A stretch of DNA of 64,000 bases from Sphingomonas telluris (lineage in GTDB: Bacteria; Pseudomonadota; Alphaproteobacteria; Sphingomonadales; Sphingomonadaceae), in contig NZ_JAKZHW010000001.1 of assembly GCF_022568775.1 (NCBI RefSeq), positions 124,001 to 188,000 of the forward strand, in the 5' to 3' direction. The notes under the pieces are model-generated. The model ran no database searches. It was not told the origin of the DNA and was given only the letters and a program-made list of their open reading frames with translations. Of the stretch, positions 25,414-34,600 are shown in pieces. The first letter of the stretch is position 1. Each line of letters starts with the position of its first letter. Made by a program: the position numbers and the translations under genes.

Positions 25414-26405
25414 GGAAGGCTTTCGCCTTTCCAGCCTGGGCGCCGCCTGTAGCCGCAATGGTACTCGTGCTGCTCATCGACACGATCCTGTTCCCGTCCT
25501 TCTTCCAGCTGCGGCTGGTCGACGGACGCCTCACCGGGAGCCTGGTCGACGTGCTGATCCGCGGGACGCCGGTGGCACTGCTGGCGCTCGGCATGGCGGG
25601 CGTGATCGCGACGCGCGGGATCGACCTGTCGGTCGGTGCCGTGATGGCGATTGCGGGCGCCGTGGCCGCCAACGCCCTCGCTGGAGGCGCGTCGTGGACA
25701 ACGGCGGTCCTCTACGCGTTGGCGGCGGGCCTCGCATGCGGGCTGTGGAACGGAGTGCTGGTTGCATTCCTGAAGCTTCAGCCGATCGTCGCCACGCTCG
25801 TGCTGATGGTGGCCGGCCGCGGCATCGCGCAGCTGGTCACCGGGGGCCAGATCACCACGTTCGACGACGCCCCATTCTCTGCACTCGCGGGAGGGACGAT
25901 CTTCGCGATACCGGCGCCGATCCTGGTCGTTGCCGCGGTTGCGCTGCTTCTGACCTTGCTCGTTCGCTCCACCGCCCTCGGCCTGATGGTCGAAGCGATC
26001 GGCGTGAACCCGCGCGCGGCGGAGCTGGTCGGCATCAACACGCGCTCGATCGTCCTCGCCGTCTACGCGCTGTCGGGCGTGACGGCTGCGCTGGCGGGCA
26101 TCATCGCCACGGCCGATATCCGCGGGGCGGACGCCAACAATGCGGGGCTGTGGCTGGAACTGGATGCGATCCTGGCGGTCGTGCTGGGTGGAGGATCGCT
26201 CCTCGGCGGCCGGCTGTCTTACGGACTGACGCTGGTCGGGGCGATCACCCTTCAAGCGATCAAGACCGGCATCCTGCTCGCTGGCTTTCCTCCGCAGATG
26301 GGCCTGATTCTCATGGCGGTCATGGTCTCGATCCTGCTCGTCATCCAGGCGCCCGCGCTACAGCAATGGCTGCAGCGCCGGACGCTTCGGAAAACCGCGT
26401 CATGA
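25410..26405 (+). CDS. Sugar ABC transporter permease (YtfT-like)
   Basis: Inner-membrane permease of 331 residues in the CUT2 (BPD_transp_2) family with about nine helices. Family segments: GTPVALLALGMAGVIATRGIDLSVGAVMAIAG, the EAxGxNxxAA cytoplasmic loop (MVEAIGVNPRAAELVGI) and the C-terminal LELDAILAVVLGGGSLLGGRLS. GTG 25410 overlaps the ATPase stop; the stop overlaps the next permease start (ATGA). Two permeases match the YtfT-YjfF arrangement. Confidence 0.93.
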   Translation: MRKAFAFPAWAPPVAAMVLVLLIDTILFPSFFQLRLVDGRLTGSLVDVLIRGTPVALLALGMAGVIATRGIDLSVGAVMAIAGAVAANALAGGASWTTAVLYALAAGLACGLWNGVLVAFLKLQPIVATLVLMVAGRGIAQLVTGGQITTFDDAPFSALAGGTIFAIPAPILVVAAVALLLTLLVRSTALGLMVEAIGVNPRAAELVGINTRSIVLAVYALSGVTAALAGIIATADIRGADANNAGLWLELDAILAVVLGGGSLLGGRLSYGLTLVGAITLQAIKTGILLAGFPPQMGLILMAVMVSILLVIQAPALQQWLQRRTLRKTAS

Positions 26406-27424
26406 CGGGCCAGAACCGCACCCTCCTGGTCACCGTCGCGGTGCTCGTTGCTCTGTTCGCCTTCTGCGCGTCGCAATTCCCCTTCGTCCTTTCGACGCGG
26501 GTGATTGGAAACCTGCTCACCGACAATGCCTTTCTCGGAATGCTCGCCATCGGGATGACGGTGGTCATCATCTCGGGCGGGATCGACCTTTCCGTCGGCT
26601 CGGTGTTGGCCTTCAGCGCGGTGCTTCTCAGTGTGCTGATCACCAAGAGAGGCGTCGATCCAACCGTCGCGTTCGTCATCGCTCTCGGAATCGGAACGGC
26701 CTTCGGGGCGCTTCAGGGTGCCGCGGTGCACGTGCTGCGCGCCCCGGCATTCATCGTGACCCTCGCAGGCATGTTCCTCGCGCGGGGCGCCTGCTTCCTG
26801 CTGACGGAAGATTCGATCCCCATCAGCTCGGCGACCTATCAGCGGCTGACGGATGCCGGGCTTCCGCTCGGCGGAGGTGCGCACCTGACACTCAGCGCGC
26901 TGATCCTGATCGCCAGCATCGCTTTCACCGCCGTTCTTCTCCGGCGCACGCGCTTCGGGGCGAACGTCTACGCGCTCGGCGGTGATCGCCGCGCCGCGGA
27001 GCTGATGGGCGTTCCGGCGGGAGCGACGACCGCCTGCATCTACGCTTACTCGGGGTTCATGGCGGCCGCGGGCGGCATCCTCTATTCGCTCTACACGCAG
27101 TCGGGTTACCCGCTCGCCGGCGTCGGGCTTGAGCTCGACGCGATTGCTGCGACCATCATCGGCGGCACCCTGCTTGCGGGCGGGTACGGCAGCGTCTGGG
27201 GAACCGCGCTCGGCGTCGCCATTCTCGGTCTGATCCAGCTCTACATCACGCTCCAGGGCACGCTGTCGAGCTGGGTCGCGAAGATCGCTACCGGAGCGCT
27301 GCTCCTGTTCTTCATCGGAGCCCAGAAGCTCTTTTCACAATCCTCTTTTGGAACCGGCCTGTTTGCGCGTCTAGGCGTTCGTGTCGGGCGCCGCCGGACA
27401 TTCTCAACGGAACCATCGCAATGA
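26402..27424 (+). CDS. Sugar ABC transporter permease (YjfF-like)
   Basis: Second CUT2 permease, 340 residues. Shows [28 protein letters not shown], the coupling loop [16 protein letters not shown] and [26 protein letters not shown]. It is expected to form a heterodimer with the preceding permease. ATG 26402 overlaps the upstream stop by 4 bases, and the stop overlaps the dehydratase start, so five genes from the ATPase on are tightly coupled. Confidence 0.93.
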   Translation: MTGQNRTLLVTVAVLVALFAFCASQFPFVLSTRVIGNLLTDNAFLGMLAIGMTVVIISGGIDLSVGSVLAFSAVLLSVLITKRGVDPTVAFVIALGIGTAFGALQGAAVHVLRAPAFIVTLAGMFLARGACFLLTEDSIPISSATYQRLTDAGLPLGGGAHLTLSALILIASIAFTAVLLRRTRFGANVYALGGDRRAAELMGVPAGATTACIYAYSGFMAAAGGILYSLYTQSGYPLAGVGLELDAIAATIIGGTLLAGGYGSVWGTALGVAILGLIQLYITLQGTLSSWVAKIATGALLLFFIGAQKLFSQSSFGTGLFARLGVRVGRRRTFSTEPSQ

Positions 27425-29226
27425 CTCAGGAAACACCTCCCGCCGGCAAGCGCCTTCGTTCGCGCGCATGGTTCGACGACCCCGCGAATGCCGACATGAC
27501 CGCGCTCTATCTCGAGCGGTACATGAACTTCGGCCTGGCGCTCGAAGAGCTTCAGTCGGGAAAGCCGATCATTGGCATCGCGCAGACGGGAAGCGACCTC
27601 AGCCCGTGCAATCGGCACCACCTAGTGCTCGCCGAGCGCATTCGGGCGGGCATCATCGAGGCGGGCGGCATCCCGTTCGAGTTTCCAGTGCATCCGATCC
27701 AGGAGACGGGCAAGCGTCCGACGGCGGGCCTCGATCGCAACCTCGCGTACATCGGACTGGTCGAAGTGCTGTTCGGCTATCCGATCGACGGTGTCGTCCT
27801 GACAACTGGCTGCGACAAGACGACGCCGGCGTGCCTCATGGCGGCGGCAACGGTGAACATCCCTGCAATCTCCATGTCGGTCGGGCCGATGCTCAACGGT
27901 TGGCACAAGGGTGAGCGCACGGGCTCTGGCACGATCGTGTGGAAAGCGCGCGAGATGCTCGCCGCCGGTGAGATCGACTACCCGGGCTTCATCAAGCTCG
28001 TCGCGTCGTCGGCCCCGTCGACCGGGTTCTGCAACACGATGGGCACCGCGACGACGATGAACTCGCTCGCCGAAGCCCTGGGCATGTCGCTGCCGGGCTC
28101 GGCTGCCATTCCGGCGCCTTACCGCGACCGGCAGGAGTCCGCGTACCGGACCGGCCTGCAGATCGTGGAAATGGTCGAGGCGGACCGCAAGCCGTCGGAC
28201 ATCCTGACGCGCGAGGCGTTCCTCAATGCCATCCGCGTGAACTCCGCGATAGGCGGATCGACCAACGCGCCGATCCACCTCATTGGACTAGCGCGACACG
28301 TCGGCGTCGAGCTTTCCATCGACGACTGGCAGGAATTCGGCCGCGACATCCCGCTGATCGTGAACCTCCAGCCGGCGGGCGAGTATCTCGGCGAGGACTA
28401 TTACCGCGCGGGCGGCGTTCCAGCCGTCGTGTCGCAACTGATGCAGCACGGGCTGATCCACGAGGATGCCCTGACCGTGAACGGCCGGACCATCGGCGAC
28501 AATTGCCGCGGCGTGCAGATCGAGGACGAGCGCGTCATCCTCCCCCTCGATCATCCGATGAAGCAAGCGGCCGGCTTCTCGGTTCTGCGGGGCAACCTCT
28601 TCGACAGCGCCGTGATGAAGCTCAGCGTCATCTCGGACGAGTTTCGGAAACGCTATCTCAGCAATCCGGACGATCCGAATGCCTTCGAGGGACCGGTCGT
28701 CGTGTTCGATGGCCCCGAGGACTACCACAAAAGGATCGACGATCCCGCGACGGGCATCGACGACAGCACCATCCTCATCATGCGTGGGACCGGGCCCGTC
28801 GGCTTTCCGGGCGCTGCCGAGGTGGTGAACATGCGTCCGCCGGCCGAGCTGATCAAAGCGGGTGTGCATGCGTTGCCGTGCATGGGCGACGGGCGGCAGT
28901 CGGGGACGTCAGGGTCGCCGTCGATCCTTAATGCGTCTCCGGAGGCTGCGGTTGGCGGAGGCCTTGCGCTGCTGCGCACCGGCGACCGTGTGCGTATCGA
29001 TCTCAATCGCGGCGAGGCCAACGTGCTCATCGACGACGCGGAGCTCGACCGGCGCCGGCGCGAGATGGAGTCGCAAGGCGGCTTCTCTTATCCGCAGAGC
29101 CAGACACCCTGGCAGGAGATGCAGCGCGCGACCGTCGGCCAGATGGCGGAGGGCGCGGTGATCGAGCCCGCCGTCAAGTACCAGAGGATCGCGCAGGTCT
29201 TCGGCGTGCCGAGGCACAACCATTGA
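27421..29226 (+). CDS. IlvD/Edd-family pentonate dehydratase (D-xylonate or L-arabinonate)
   Basis: Fe-S dehydratase of 601 residues that removes water from a pentonate to give 2-keto-3-deoxypentonate. Cluster-type Cys occur in DLSPCNRHH (about 63), [10 protein letters not shown] (about 131) and GFCNTMGT (about 203). The sequence follows Caulobacter XylD from start ([20 protein letters not shown]) to the terminal PRHNH. XylD-like and L-arabinonate enzymes are hard to tell apart; a xylosidase and an arabinofuranosidase flank it. Its stop is 2 bases from the convergent GH3 stop. Confidence 0.9.
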   Translation: MTQETPPAGKRLRSRAWFDDPANADMTALYLERYMNFGLALEELQSGKPIIGIAQTGSDLSPCNRHHLVLAERIRAGIIEAGGIPFEFPVHPIQETGKRPTAGLDRNLAYIGLVEVLFGYPIDGVVLTTGCDKTTPACLMAAATVNIPAISMSVGPMLNGWHKGERTGSGTIVWKAREMLAAGEIDYPGFIKLVASSAPSTGFCNTMGTATTMNSLAEALGMSLPGSAAIPAPYRDRQESAYRTGLQIVEMVEADRKPSDILTREAFLNAIRVNSAIGGSTNAPIHLIGLARHVGVELSIDDWQEFGRDIPLIVNLQPAGEYLGEDYYRAGGVPAVVSQLMQHGLIHEDALTVNGRTIGDNCRGVQIEDERVILPLDHPMKQAAGFSVLRGNLFDSAVMKLSVISDEFRKRYLSNPDDPNAFEGPVVVFDGPEDYHKRIDDPATGIDDSTILIMRGTGPVGFPGAAEVVNMRPPAELIKAGVHALPCMGDGRQSGTSGSPSILNASPEAAVGGGLALLRTGDRVRIDLNRGEANVLIDDAELDRRRREMESQGGFSYPQSQTPWQEMQRATVGQMAEGAVIEPAVKYQRIAQVFGVPRHNH

Positions 29227-29228
29227 TC

Positions 29229-31898
29229 CTATTTCGGTAGGCTCGCCGCTTTCCCAACGCGGAACGTTGCGCTGCGAGAAGGCACGCCGGTTCCGGGCTG
29301 CCCCGAGCCAACGCTCACGGTGTAGTTGCCCGCCAGCACCGTGTGGACGCCCTGGGGTGTCACACTGCTGAGGTCGCGCGGCGACAAAGCGAAGGTGACT
29401 TCCTTGGCTTCGCCCGGAGCGAGGCTCACGCGCTGGAAGCCGCGCAATGCGACGCGCGGCGTGCCGGGCGCTTTCGGAAAGTCCAGGTAGAGCTGCACGA
29501 CTTCGTCGCCCGCTCGCTGGCCGGTGTTGCGAACCTGCGTCGTAACCCGGAGGCCCTTTTCGGATGCTTCGGTGGCGGGTGAGACCTTGAGCGGCGCAAA
29601 AGCGAACTGCGTGAAGCTCAGCCCGTGTCCGAAGGGATAGACGGGCGTTCCCGCGAAATAGCGATAGGTGCGGCCCGCCATCGCGTAATCGTCGAACGGC
29701 GGCAGGTCGGCGAGGCTCTTGTAGAAGGTAAGGGGCAGCTTCCCACTGGGGTTGGTCTGGCCGGACAGGACCTTGCCGACCGCAAGACCGCCAGACTGCC
29801 CGGGATACCAGGCCTCGAGGATCGCGCCGGCGTTTTGCTTTTCCCAGCTTAGGTTGATCGGACTGCCGTTCATTGCGACCACGACCAGAGGCTTTCCGGT
29901 CGCCTTGGCGAGCCGCAGCAGCTCCTGCTGGTCGGCGGGAAGATCGAGCGTCGTCTTGTCGCCGCCGGCAAAGCCCGGACGCTCGACGGGCGATTCCTCG
30001 CCTTCGAGATCCGAGGTCAGTCCGACCACGGCGACGATGACGTCGGCATTGGCAGCCGCGGCCCTGAGGTCGGCGGCGGGAGCGTCCGACACGCGCTTCC
30101 AGATGAGCCCGACGCCCGTGCTGCCGTGCGCGTCGGCCGACACTTCGATCGGGTAGCGCTTGCCCTTTTCGAGTTTCAGCGTCTTAAGCTTGGGCAGGCT
30201 TCCCCAGGGGGCGTCGATGAACTCGACGAGCGGCTGGCCGTCGAAGCTCAGCTTGCCGTTCTGCCAACCGGCGAGGCCGACGCGGTACGAGCCGGTTTCG
30301 GGCGGAACGAAAAAGCCGCTCCAGACCACGCGATGATCCTCATCCACGCGCGACATGTCGGCATCGCCGTTGCTGAGGCCGGGAGCGATCGCGGTAACCA
30401 CGGGCGTCGCAGCCACTTTCATCGGCGTTCCGCTGTGGCCGAGAGCACCCGGCAGCGCGTTGTAGAAACGCGCGGTGAGGCCTTCCTTGCCGTCGGACGT
30501 CTGAAGCACCGACGATGGTATGGGATCGCCGTCGGTCATCGACTCACCCGCGGGCGCGTAGGTGATCTGCGCGGCAGGGAACGTGCGGCGCAGCCCATCG
30601 AGGACCGAGATCGGCGGCGCCGAGGCGGGCGAGGAATAGTTTCCCCGCAGGACCCGGGTGGCGTCTGCCAGCGGGCCGATCACGGCGATGCGCTGGTTGG
30701 CCTTGAGCGGCAGGACGCCATCGTTCTTGAGCAGTACGAGGCTTTGCTCGGTGGCCTTTAGCGCGAGCGCCTGATGCTCCGGTGTTCCGATCGCAGAGAC
30801 CGGCACGGGCGCATCGGTCCTGAGCCCCGGAAGATCCCCGGTCCGGTACCGAGCCGCCAACAGGCGCACGAGCGCTCGATCGACGTCCGCTTCGGTAATG
30901 AGATGGCGGTCGAGCGCCTCCTTGTAGCGGTGCCACAGCGGCGGCGGGTTCGGGCCGAGCGTCGCCGTGTGGCATTCGTTGTCCACGCCGGCGCGTACGG
31001 CAGCCGCGACCCCGGTCGCCGCATCGGGCGCGTACCGGTGATTGTCGCTGATGTCCTTCACCGCATCGCAGTCGGACACGACGTAGCCCCGGAAGTTCCA
31101 CGCGCCGCGCAGATGGTCCTTAAGCAGGTCGTAGCTGGCGCACGCGGGCTGCCCGTCGATGCGGTTGTAGGCGCACATGACCGACTGCGCCTTCGCCTCG
31201 ACCAGCGCGGCGCGGAAGGCGGGGAGATAAGTGTCTTCGAGGTCGTGCTGCGAGACGAACACGTTCGCCTTGTGACGCGTGCTTTCCGGCCCGCTGTGCA
31301 CGGCGAAATGCTTCGGCGTCGCGATGACGTTCGGCAGGTCGGGATTGGCGCCCTGCATGCCCTCGACGAATGCAACCCCGATGCGCGCCGTGAGGAACGG
31401 ATCTTCACCGTACGTTTCCTGCCCGCGGCCCCAGCGCGGATCGCGGAAGATGTTGATGTTTGGCGACCAGGTATCGAGACCGGTACCGATCCTGCCAAGC
31501 TCGCCCGTCTGGCGGCCGAGCGTGTGCAGTGCGCGAACCTCGACACTGATCGCGCCGGCGACGTCGTGCACCAGCGGCGCATCGAAGCTTGCGGCGAGGC
31601 CGATCGGCTCCGGGAAGTTGGTGGTCGGAACGCTTCCCATCGCGCCGTGAAGGGACTCCGTCCACCAATTGTAGGCGGGGATCTTCAGCCGCGGGATCGC
31701 GGGTGCGACGTTCACCAGTTGTCCGAGCTTTTCCTCCAACGTCATCTTCGCGACGATCTGGGTGGCGAGCTGGTCCGCTTGCTGGCGCGCAGGCGAAGCG
31801 GCCGGTGGCGTCTCGGCGCGCGCAGCGGCGATCGGCGCCAGGGTTCCCGCCAGCAAGGACAGGCGAGCGAGCTGGATCAGCGTCCGGCCGTTGATCAT
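29229..31898 (-). CDS. GH3 beta-xylosidase-like enzyme with PA14 domain, exported
   Basis: 889 residues. Signal peptide ending AARAE; GH3 N domain (KMTLEEKLGQLVNVAPAIPRLKIPAYNWWTESLHG), family segments GQETYGEDP, KHFAVHSGPE and nucleophile Asp in GYVVSDCDAV (about residue 275); a PA14-like insertion about 473-616 (LTARFYNALPGALG ... YRVGLAGWQNGKLSFDG); then GH3 C with QQELLRLAKATGKPLVVV and a fibronectin-III-like tail. Domain order fits xylan 1,4-beta-xylosidases of the GH3 family. Start ATG 31896-31898; the longer open frame upstream lies inside the esterase gene and is rejected. Confidence 0.92.
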   Translation of the reverse strand: MINGRTLIQLARLSLLAGTLAPIAAARAETPPAASPARQQADQLATQIVAKMTLEEKLGQLVNVAPAIPRLKIPAYNWWTESLHGAMGSVPTTNFPEPIGLAASFDAPLVHDVAGAISVEVRALHTLGRQTGELGRIGTGLDTWSPNINIFRDPRWGRGQETYGEDPFLTARIGVAFVEGMQGANPDLPNVIATPKHFAVHSGPESTRHKANVFVSQHDLEDTYLPAFRAALVEAKAQSVMCAYNRIDGQPACASYDLLKDHLRGAWNFRGYVVSDCDAVKDISDNHRYAPDAATGVAAAVRAGVDNECHTATLGPNPPPLWHRYKEALDRHLITEADVDRALVRLLAARYRTGDLPGLRTDAPVPVSAIGTPEHQALALKATEQSLVLLKNDGVLPLKANQRIAVIGPLADATRVLRGNYSSPASAPPISVLDGLRRTFPAAQITYAPAGESMTDGDPIPSSVLQTSDGKEGLTARFYNALPGALGHSGTPMKVAATPVVTAIAPGLSNGDADMSRVDEDHRVVWSGFFVPPETGSYRVGLAGWQNGKLSFDGQPLVEFIDAPWGSLPKLKTLKLEKGKRYPIEVSADAHGSTGVGLIWKRVSDAPAADLRAAAANADVIVAVVGLTSDLEGEESPVERPGFAGGDKTTLDLPADQQELLRLAKATGKPLVVVAMNGSPINLSWEKQNAGAILEAWYPGQSGGLAVGKVLSGQTNPSGKLPLTFYKSLADLPPFDDYAMAGRTYRYFAGTPVYPFGHGLSFTQFAFAPLKVSPATEASEKGLRVTTQVRNTGQRAGDEVVQLYLDFPKAPGTPRVALRGFQRVSLAPGEAKEVTFALSPRDLSSVTPQGVHTVLAGNYTVSVGSGQPGTGVPSRSATFRVGKAASLPK

Positions 31899-31906
31899 GG
31901 GATTTC

Positions 31907-32872
31907 CTAACTCGCGGGCTTCAGAAGGCCGTGCATGCCCATCCAGCGGACGAAGGCGTCGAACCAGCCGGTGCTCGTGGTCTCCTTCGGGTACATGCCG
32001 AAGCCGTGGCCGCCCTGCTCGTAGAGGTGGAACTCGACGGGGCGCTTTGCCGTGGTCCAGCTTTCGATCAGGCCCATGCCTTTGCCGGCGAACAGCGGAT
32101 CGTCTGCCGCGAGAGCGACGAACATCGGGGGTGCATCGGCTGGAACCCTCACCGGCGAGAGCGGCCCGTAGATCGTCCCGATGAAGGACGGCTTGGCGTC
32201 CTCGCCGGCAAGGGCCGTGACCAAGGTGAGCATCGCGCCTGCGGAGAAGCCGACCATGCCGATGCGGTTGGGATCGACGTGCCATTCGCCCGAACGCTTG
32301 CGAATAAGTGCGAAGGCGGCGCGGGAGTCGGCGATCTGGGGCCCGAGCTGCGGAACGGCTTCCTCGAACTTCGTTGGCGAACGCGGGGCTGCAGCGGCGC
32401 CCGCGAACATTTGCGCCATCGACTTCTCGAACGCTCCCATGTCCTGCGGCGTCTGAACGAGCCGGTACTTCAGCACGAATGCCGCGACGCCGCGATCGGC
32501 CAGCGCGCGGGCGACGTCCCAGCCTTCGTTCTCCATCGAGAGCGTCCGGAAGCCGCCGCCGGGCGCAACCACGACCGCAGTCCCGGTCGCCTTCGCTGGA
32601 TCAGGAAGGAACGGCGTGAGCGTCGCTACGGTAACGTTGCGGGCGAACTGTTTCTCATACTGGCGGTGCCAGCTTTCGGCGGTGGTGGCGCCGGGAAGCT
32701 TGCCTGTTCCAAGCTCGATCTCGTTCGGCTGCGCCGGGATCGCGATCGGAACCATCTTGTCCGCCTGCGCTTGCGCCGCTGTGGCGAAGCCGACGCTTGC
32801 GGCGAGAACGATGCCGCAAACGTGCTTGCTCGCTCCAGCAATCGACCGCACTAGCCCTCTTGTCGAACCCAT
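31907..32872 (-). CDS. Acetylxylan-esterase-like alpha/beta hydrolase, exported
   Basis: 321 residues with a signal peptide (ending AAQAQA). The alpha/beta-hydrolase elements are the oxyanion region VVVAPGGGFRTLS, nucleophile Ser in GFSAGAML (about 209), and the late HGFGMYP His. It would remove acetyl groups from xylan oligosaccharides in the periplasm, opening them to the xylosidase encoded 8 bases downstream. A candidate FadR-type operator is 32 bases before the start, suggesting control by the regulator at 19510. An acyl or other ester substrate cannot be excluded. Confidence 0.85.
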   Translation of the reverse strand: MGSTRGLVRSIAGASKHVCGIVLAASVGFATAAQAQADKMVPIAIPAQPNEIELGTGKLPGATTAESWHRQYEKQFARNVTVATLTPFLPDPAKATGTAVVVAPGGGFRTLSMENEGWDVARALADRGVAAFVLKYRLVQTPQDMGAFEKSMAQMFAGAAAAPRSPTKFEEAVPQLGPQIADSRAAFALIRKRSGEWHVDPNRIGMVGFSAGAMLTLVTALAGEDAKPSFIGTIYGPLSPVRVPADAPPMFVALAADDPLFAGKGMGLIESWTTAKRPVEFHLYEQGGHGFGMYPKETTSTGWFDAFVRWMGMHGLLKPAS

Positions 32873-32903
32873 CTGCGCTCTCCCCCCGAAAGTATCCGCG
32901 CAA

Positions 32904-32914
32904 TTGTCCTACAA
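32904..32914. promoter_or_regulatory. Candidate FadR/GntR-type operator upstream of esterase-xylosidase
   Basis: TTGTCCTACAA fits TNGTNNNACNA and is nearly symmetrical (ATTGT/ACAAA). It lies 32 bases before the esterase start. CAATTGTC is shared with the site at 19468, 31 bases before the regulator gene. Confidence 0.6.
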
Positions 32915-33029
32915 ATGATGAGTGGGCATGTCACCGCTGAAAACGGCATGGCCGTTGGGTACTCAGTCGTTGGCGGTTCGGAGTTGTAAGTTACTGACAT
33001 GGCTCCGCCGCTATCCTAAAGCGCGGCTC

Positions 33030-33422
33030 GTGCTTCGCCGTTCGGATCTCAATCAACGTCATCGTGCCTGCTGGGGAGTGGCGTTCGCGCTGCTGCTGGC
33101 GCTTCGGCTGCTGACGCCCACGGGCTTTATGCCAGCGTGGGGCGGGGACCGGTTCGCGATCAAGTTGTGCGACGACGCTGGGGCTCCGGTCGCCGTCTCG
33201 TCTCATCACCAGCACCATGGCGATGCCGACAAGGCCAAGCACCGCCAATCCTGCCCCTATGCCGCTGCCTCCGCGGCTCCTTTTTTTACGCTGCCTCCAG
33301 CGGCGATCGCGCATCCGCTGGCGCCAACACCGCTTCCTGCGCCGCGTGCGATCGCGGCGGCGTTTTCACTTCAGAAGAGGGTCGAGCGTCCCCCGTCCCG
33401 AGCGCCGCCGGTCCCGGTCTAG
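33030..33422 (+). CDS. DUF2946-type small protein
   Basis: 130 residues from GTG 33030 (in-frame ATG/GTG starts at 32922-32928 are possible). One hydrophobic segment (CWGVAFALLLALRLLTPTGFMPAW), then a His/Cys-rich stretch (SSHHQHHGDADKAKHRQSCPYAAA) with CPYAA, the pattern of DUF2946 proteins, often found by copper- or metal-response genes. Contains MPAWGGDRFAIKLCDDAG as in that family. Lies directly before a His-rich outer-membrane barrel gene on the same strand (48 bases), suggesting a metal-related pair. Start uncertain. Confidence 0.7.
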   Translation: MLRRSDLNQRHRACWGVAFALLLALRLLTPTGFMPAWGGDRFAIKLCDDAGAPVAVSSHHQHHGDADKAKHRQSCPYAAASAAPFFTLPPAAIAHPLAPTPLPAPRAIAAAFSLQKRVERPPSRAPPVPV

Positions 33423-33470
33423 GTTCTACCAAGACCTTTCTTTGGCTGCGCATGGCAGCTGCATTTCGGG

Positions 33471-34547
33471 ATGGCCCCAATGACTCGATTTCCCGGCACT
33501 CGCCTGCCGATCAATCTTTGTATTCTATTGCTCGCTTCAACCGTCGCGTCGCCTGCGCTGGCGGACCATATGGGCCCCACCGGGGTCGGAACAGGCACCT
33601 CGTTGAATGTCCTCAGCCCCGACACGCTGGAGAAGGGCGACGTGTCGGCGGGGTTCCGGATCACGTACACCCGGCCCGACCAGCGGTCCGACGCGGAGCT
33701 GGAAGCGCTCGCCGCAGAGCACATCCACGCGCACAACACGGACTACAATCTCAACACCGCGATCGGAGCGTCGTACGGCGTCACCGACCGCCTGACGATT
33801 TCGGCGGAGCTGCCGTTCGTCCGCCGCGATCATCTGCGGGAGGGCGAACATTCGCATGTCGACGGAGAGACGATCAACGAGGTGGTCGAGCTAGGCGACG
33901 TATCAGGCGTGGGCGATCTCAGCCTGATCGCGAAGTACAAGCTCCTCGACGGTAAAGGCACGAAGTTCGCTCTGCTCGGCGGGCTCAAGATGCCCACGGG
34001 CAGCACGCACAAGCGAAGCGACGAGGGCGAAAGGCTGGAGACCGAGCATCAGCCGGGCACGGGCAGCTGGGATCCGATAGTCGGCGCGGCGTTTGGGGCC
34101 GAGCTCGGACCGATCAGCCTGAATGCAAGCGCGCTTTACCAGTTCTCGGGAAAGGGCGCGCAGGACACGCGGCTCGGCAACCGGGCGCAGGGCGGCATTG
34201 CGTTTTCCCATCACTTCGGCGTCGCGGAGCATCATCACGATGAGGGCGGCCACCATCACGAAGAAGCGGAGCATCATCATGACGAGGGTGCTCATGAGCA
34301 TCACGAACATTCGTCGTGGGATGCCTTTGTCGAAGCCACGGGAGAGTGGGAGGGCCGCCAGAAAGTCGGCAGCGAAGTCGAAGCTAGCGGCGGGAAGAGC
34401 ATCTGGGTGTCGCCGGGGGCGCGCTTCGATTCCGCAAGTGGGTTCACCATTGTGGGCGCCGTCGGCATCCCCGTCTGGCAGGACATTCGCCCGTCGCATC
34501 CGGATAACGACTATCGGCTGACGCTGGCCATCGGGCACGCCTTCTAA
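33471..34547 (+). CDS. Outer-membrane beta-barrel protein with His-rich loop
   Basis: 358 residues with a signal peptide (ending SPALA). The remainder alternates as a barrel: GDVSAGFRITYTRP, NLNTAIGASYGVTDRLTISAELPFVRRD, DLSLIAKYKLLDGKGTKFALLGGLKMPTG and the terminal YRLTLAIGHAF (final Phe). It resembles the MetA/phenol-pathway transporter-like barrel group. About residues 245-281 are an insertion with some 15 His alternating with Asp/Glu, in a position likely to be a surface or periplasmic loop; such stretches bind Ni, Zn or Cu. Pairing with a DUF2946 gene supports a metal role. Confidence 0.75.
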   Translation: MAPMTRFPGTRLPINLCILLLASTVASPALADHMGPTGVGTGTSLNVLSPDTLEKGDVSAGFRITYTRPDQRSDAELEALAAEHIHAHNTDYNLNTAIGASYGVTDRLTISAELPFVRRDHLREGEHSHVDGETINEVVELGDVSGVGDLSLIAKYKLLDGKGTKFALLGGLKMPTGSTHKRSDEGERLETEHQPGTGSWDPIVGAAFGAELGPISLNASALYQFSGKGAQDTRLGNRAQGGIAFSHHFGVAEHHHDEGGHHHEEAEHHHDEGAHEHHEHSSWDAFVEATGEWEGRQKVGSEVEASGGKSIWVSPGARFDSASGFTIVGAVGIPVWQDIRPSHPDNDYRLTLAIGHAF

Positions 34548-34559
34548 GGCGGACTTGCA

Positions 34560-34591
34560 GAGTGGGAGGCGGTGACTGCGGCCTCCCACTC
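34560..34591. terminator. Hairpin in convergent gap, possible two-way terminator
   Basis: GAGTGGGAGGC (34560-34570) pairs perfectly with GCCTCCCACTC (34581-34591), 11 bases with a 10-base loop, between the convergent barrel gene and the lipoprotein gene. No T-run follows on either strand, so intrinsic termination would be weak. Confidence 0.5.
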
Positions 34592-34600
34592 GTTGGGACA

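Noticed and set aside
25322-27424. A 700-codon plus frame covering both permeases
   Set aside because: Only the last part (from 26402) is the permease; the beginning is an out-of-frame reading of the first permease gene.
31899-32285. N-terminal extension of the GH3 frame
   Set aside because: It lies within the esterase gene in another frame. The ATG at 31896-31898 gives a signal peptide.
33137-33955. A 272-codon plus frame over the DUF2946 and barrel genes
   Set aside because: It is in another frame than both genes; Arg/Pro/Ser-rich without motifs.
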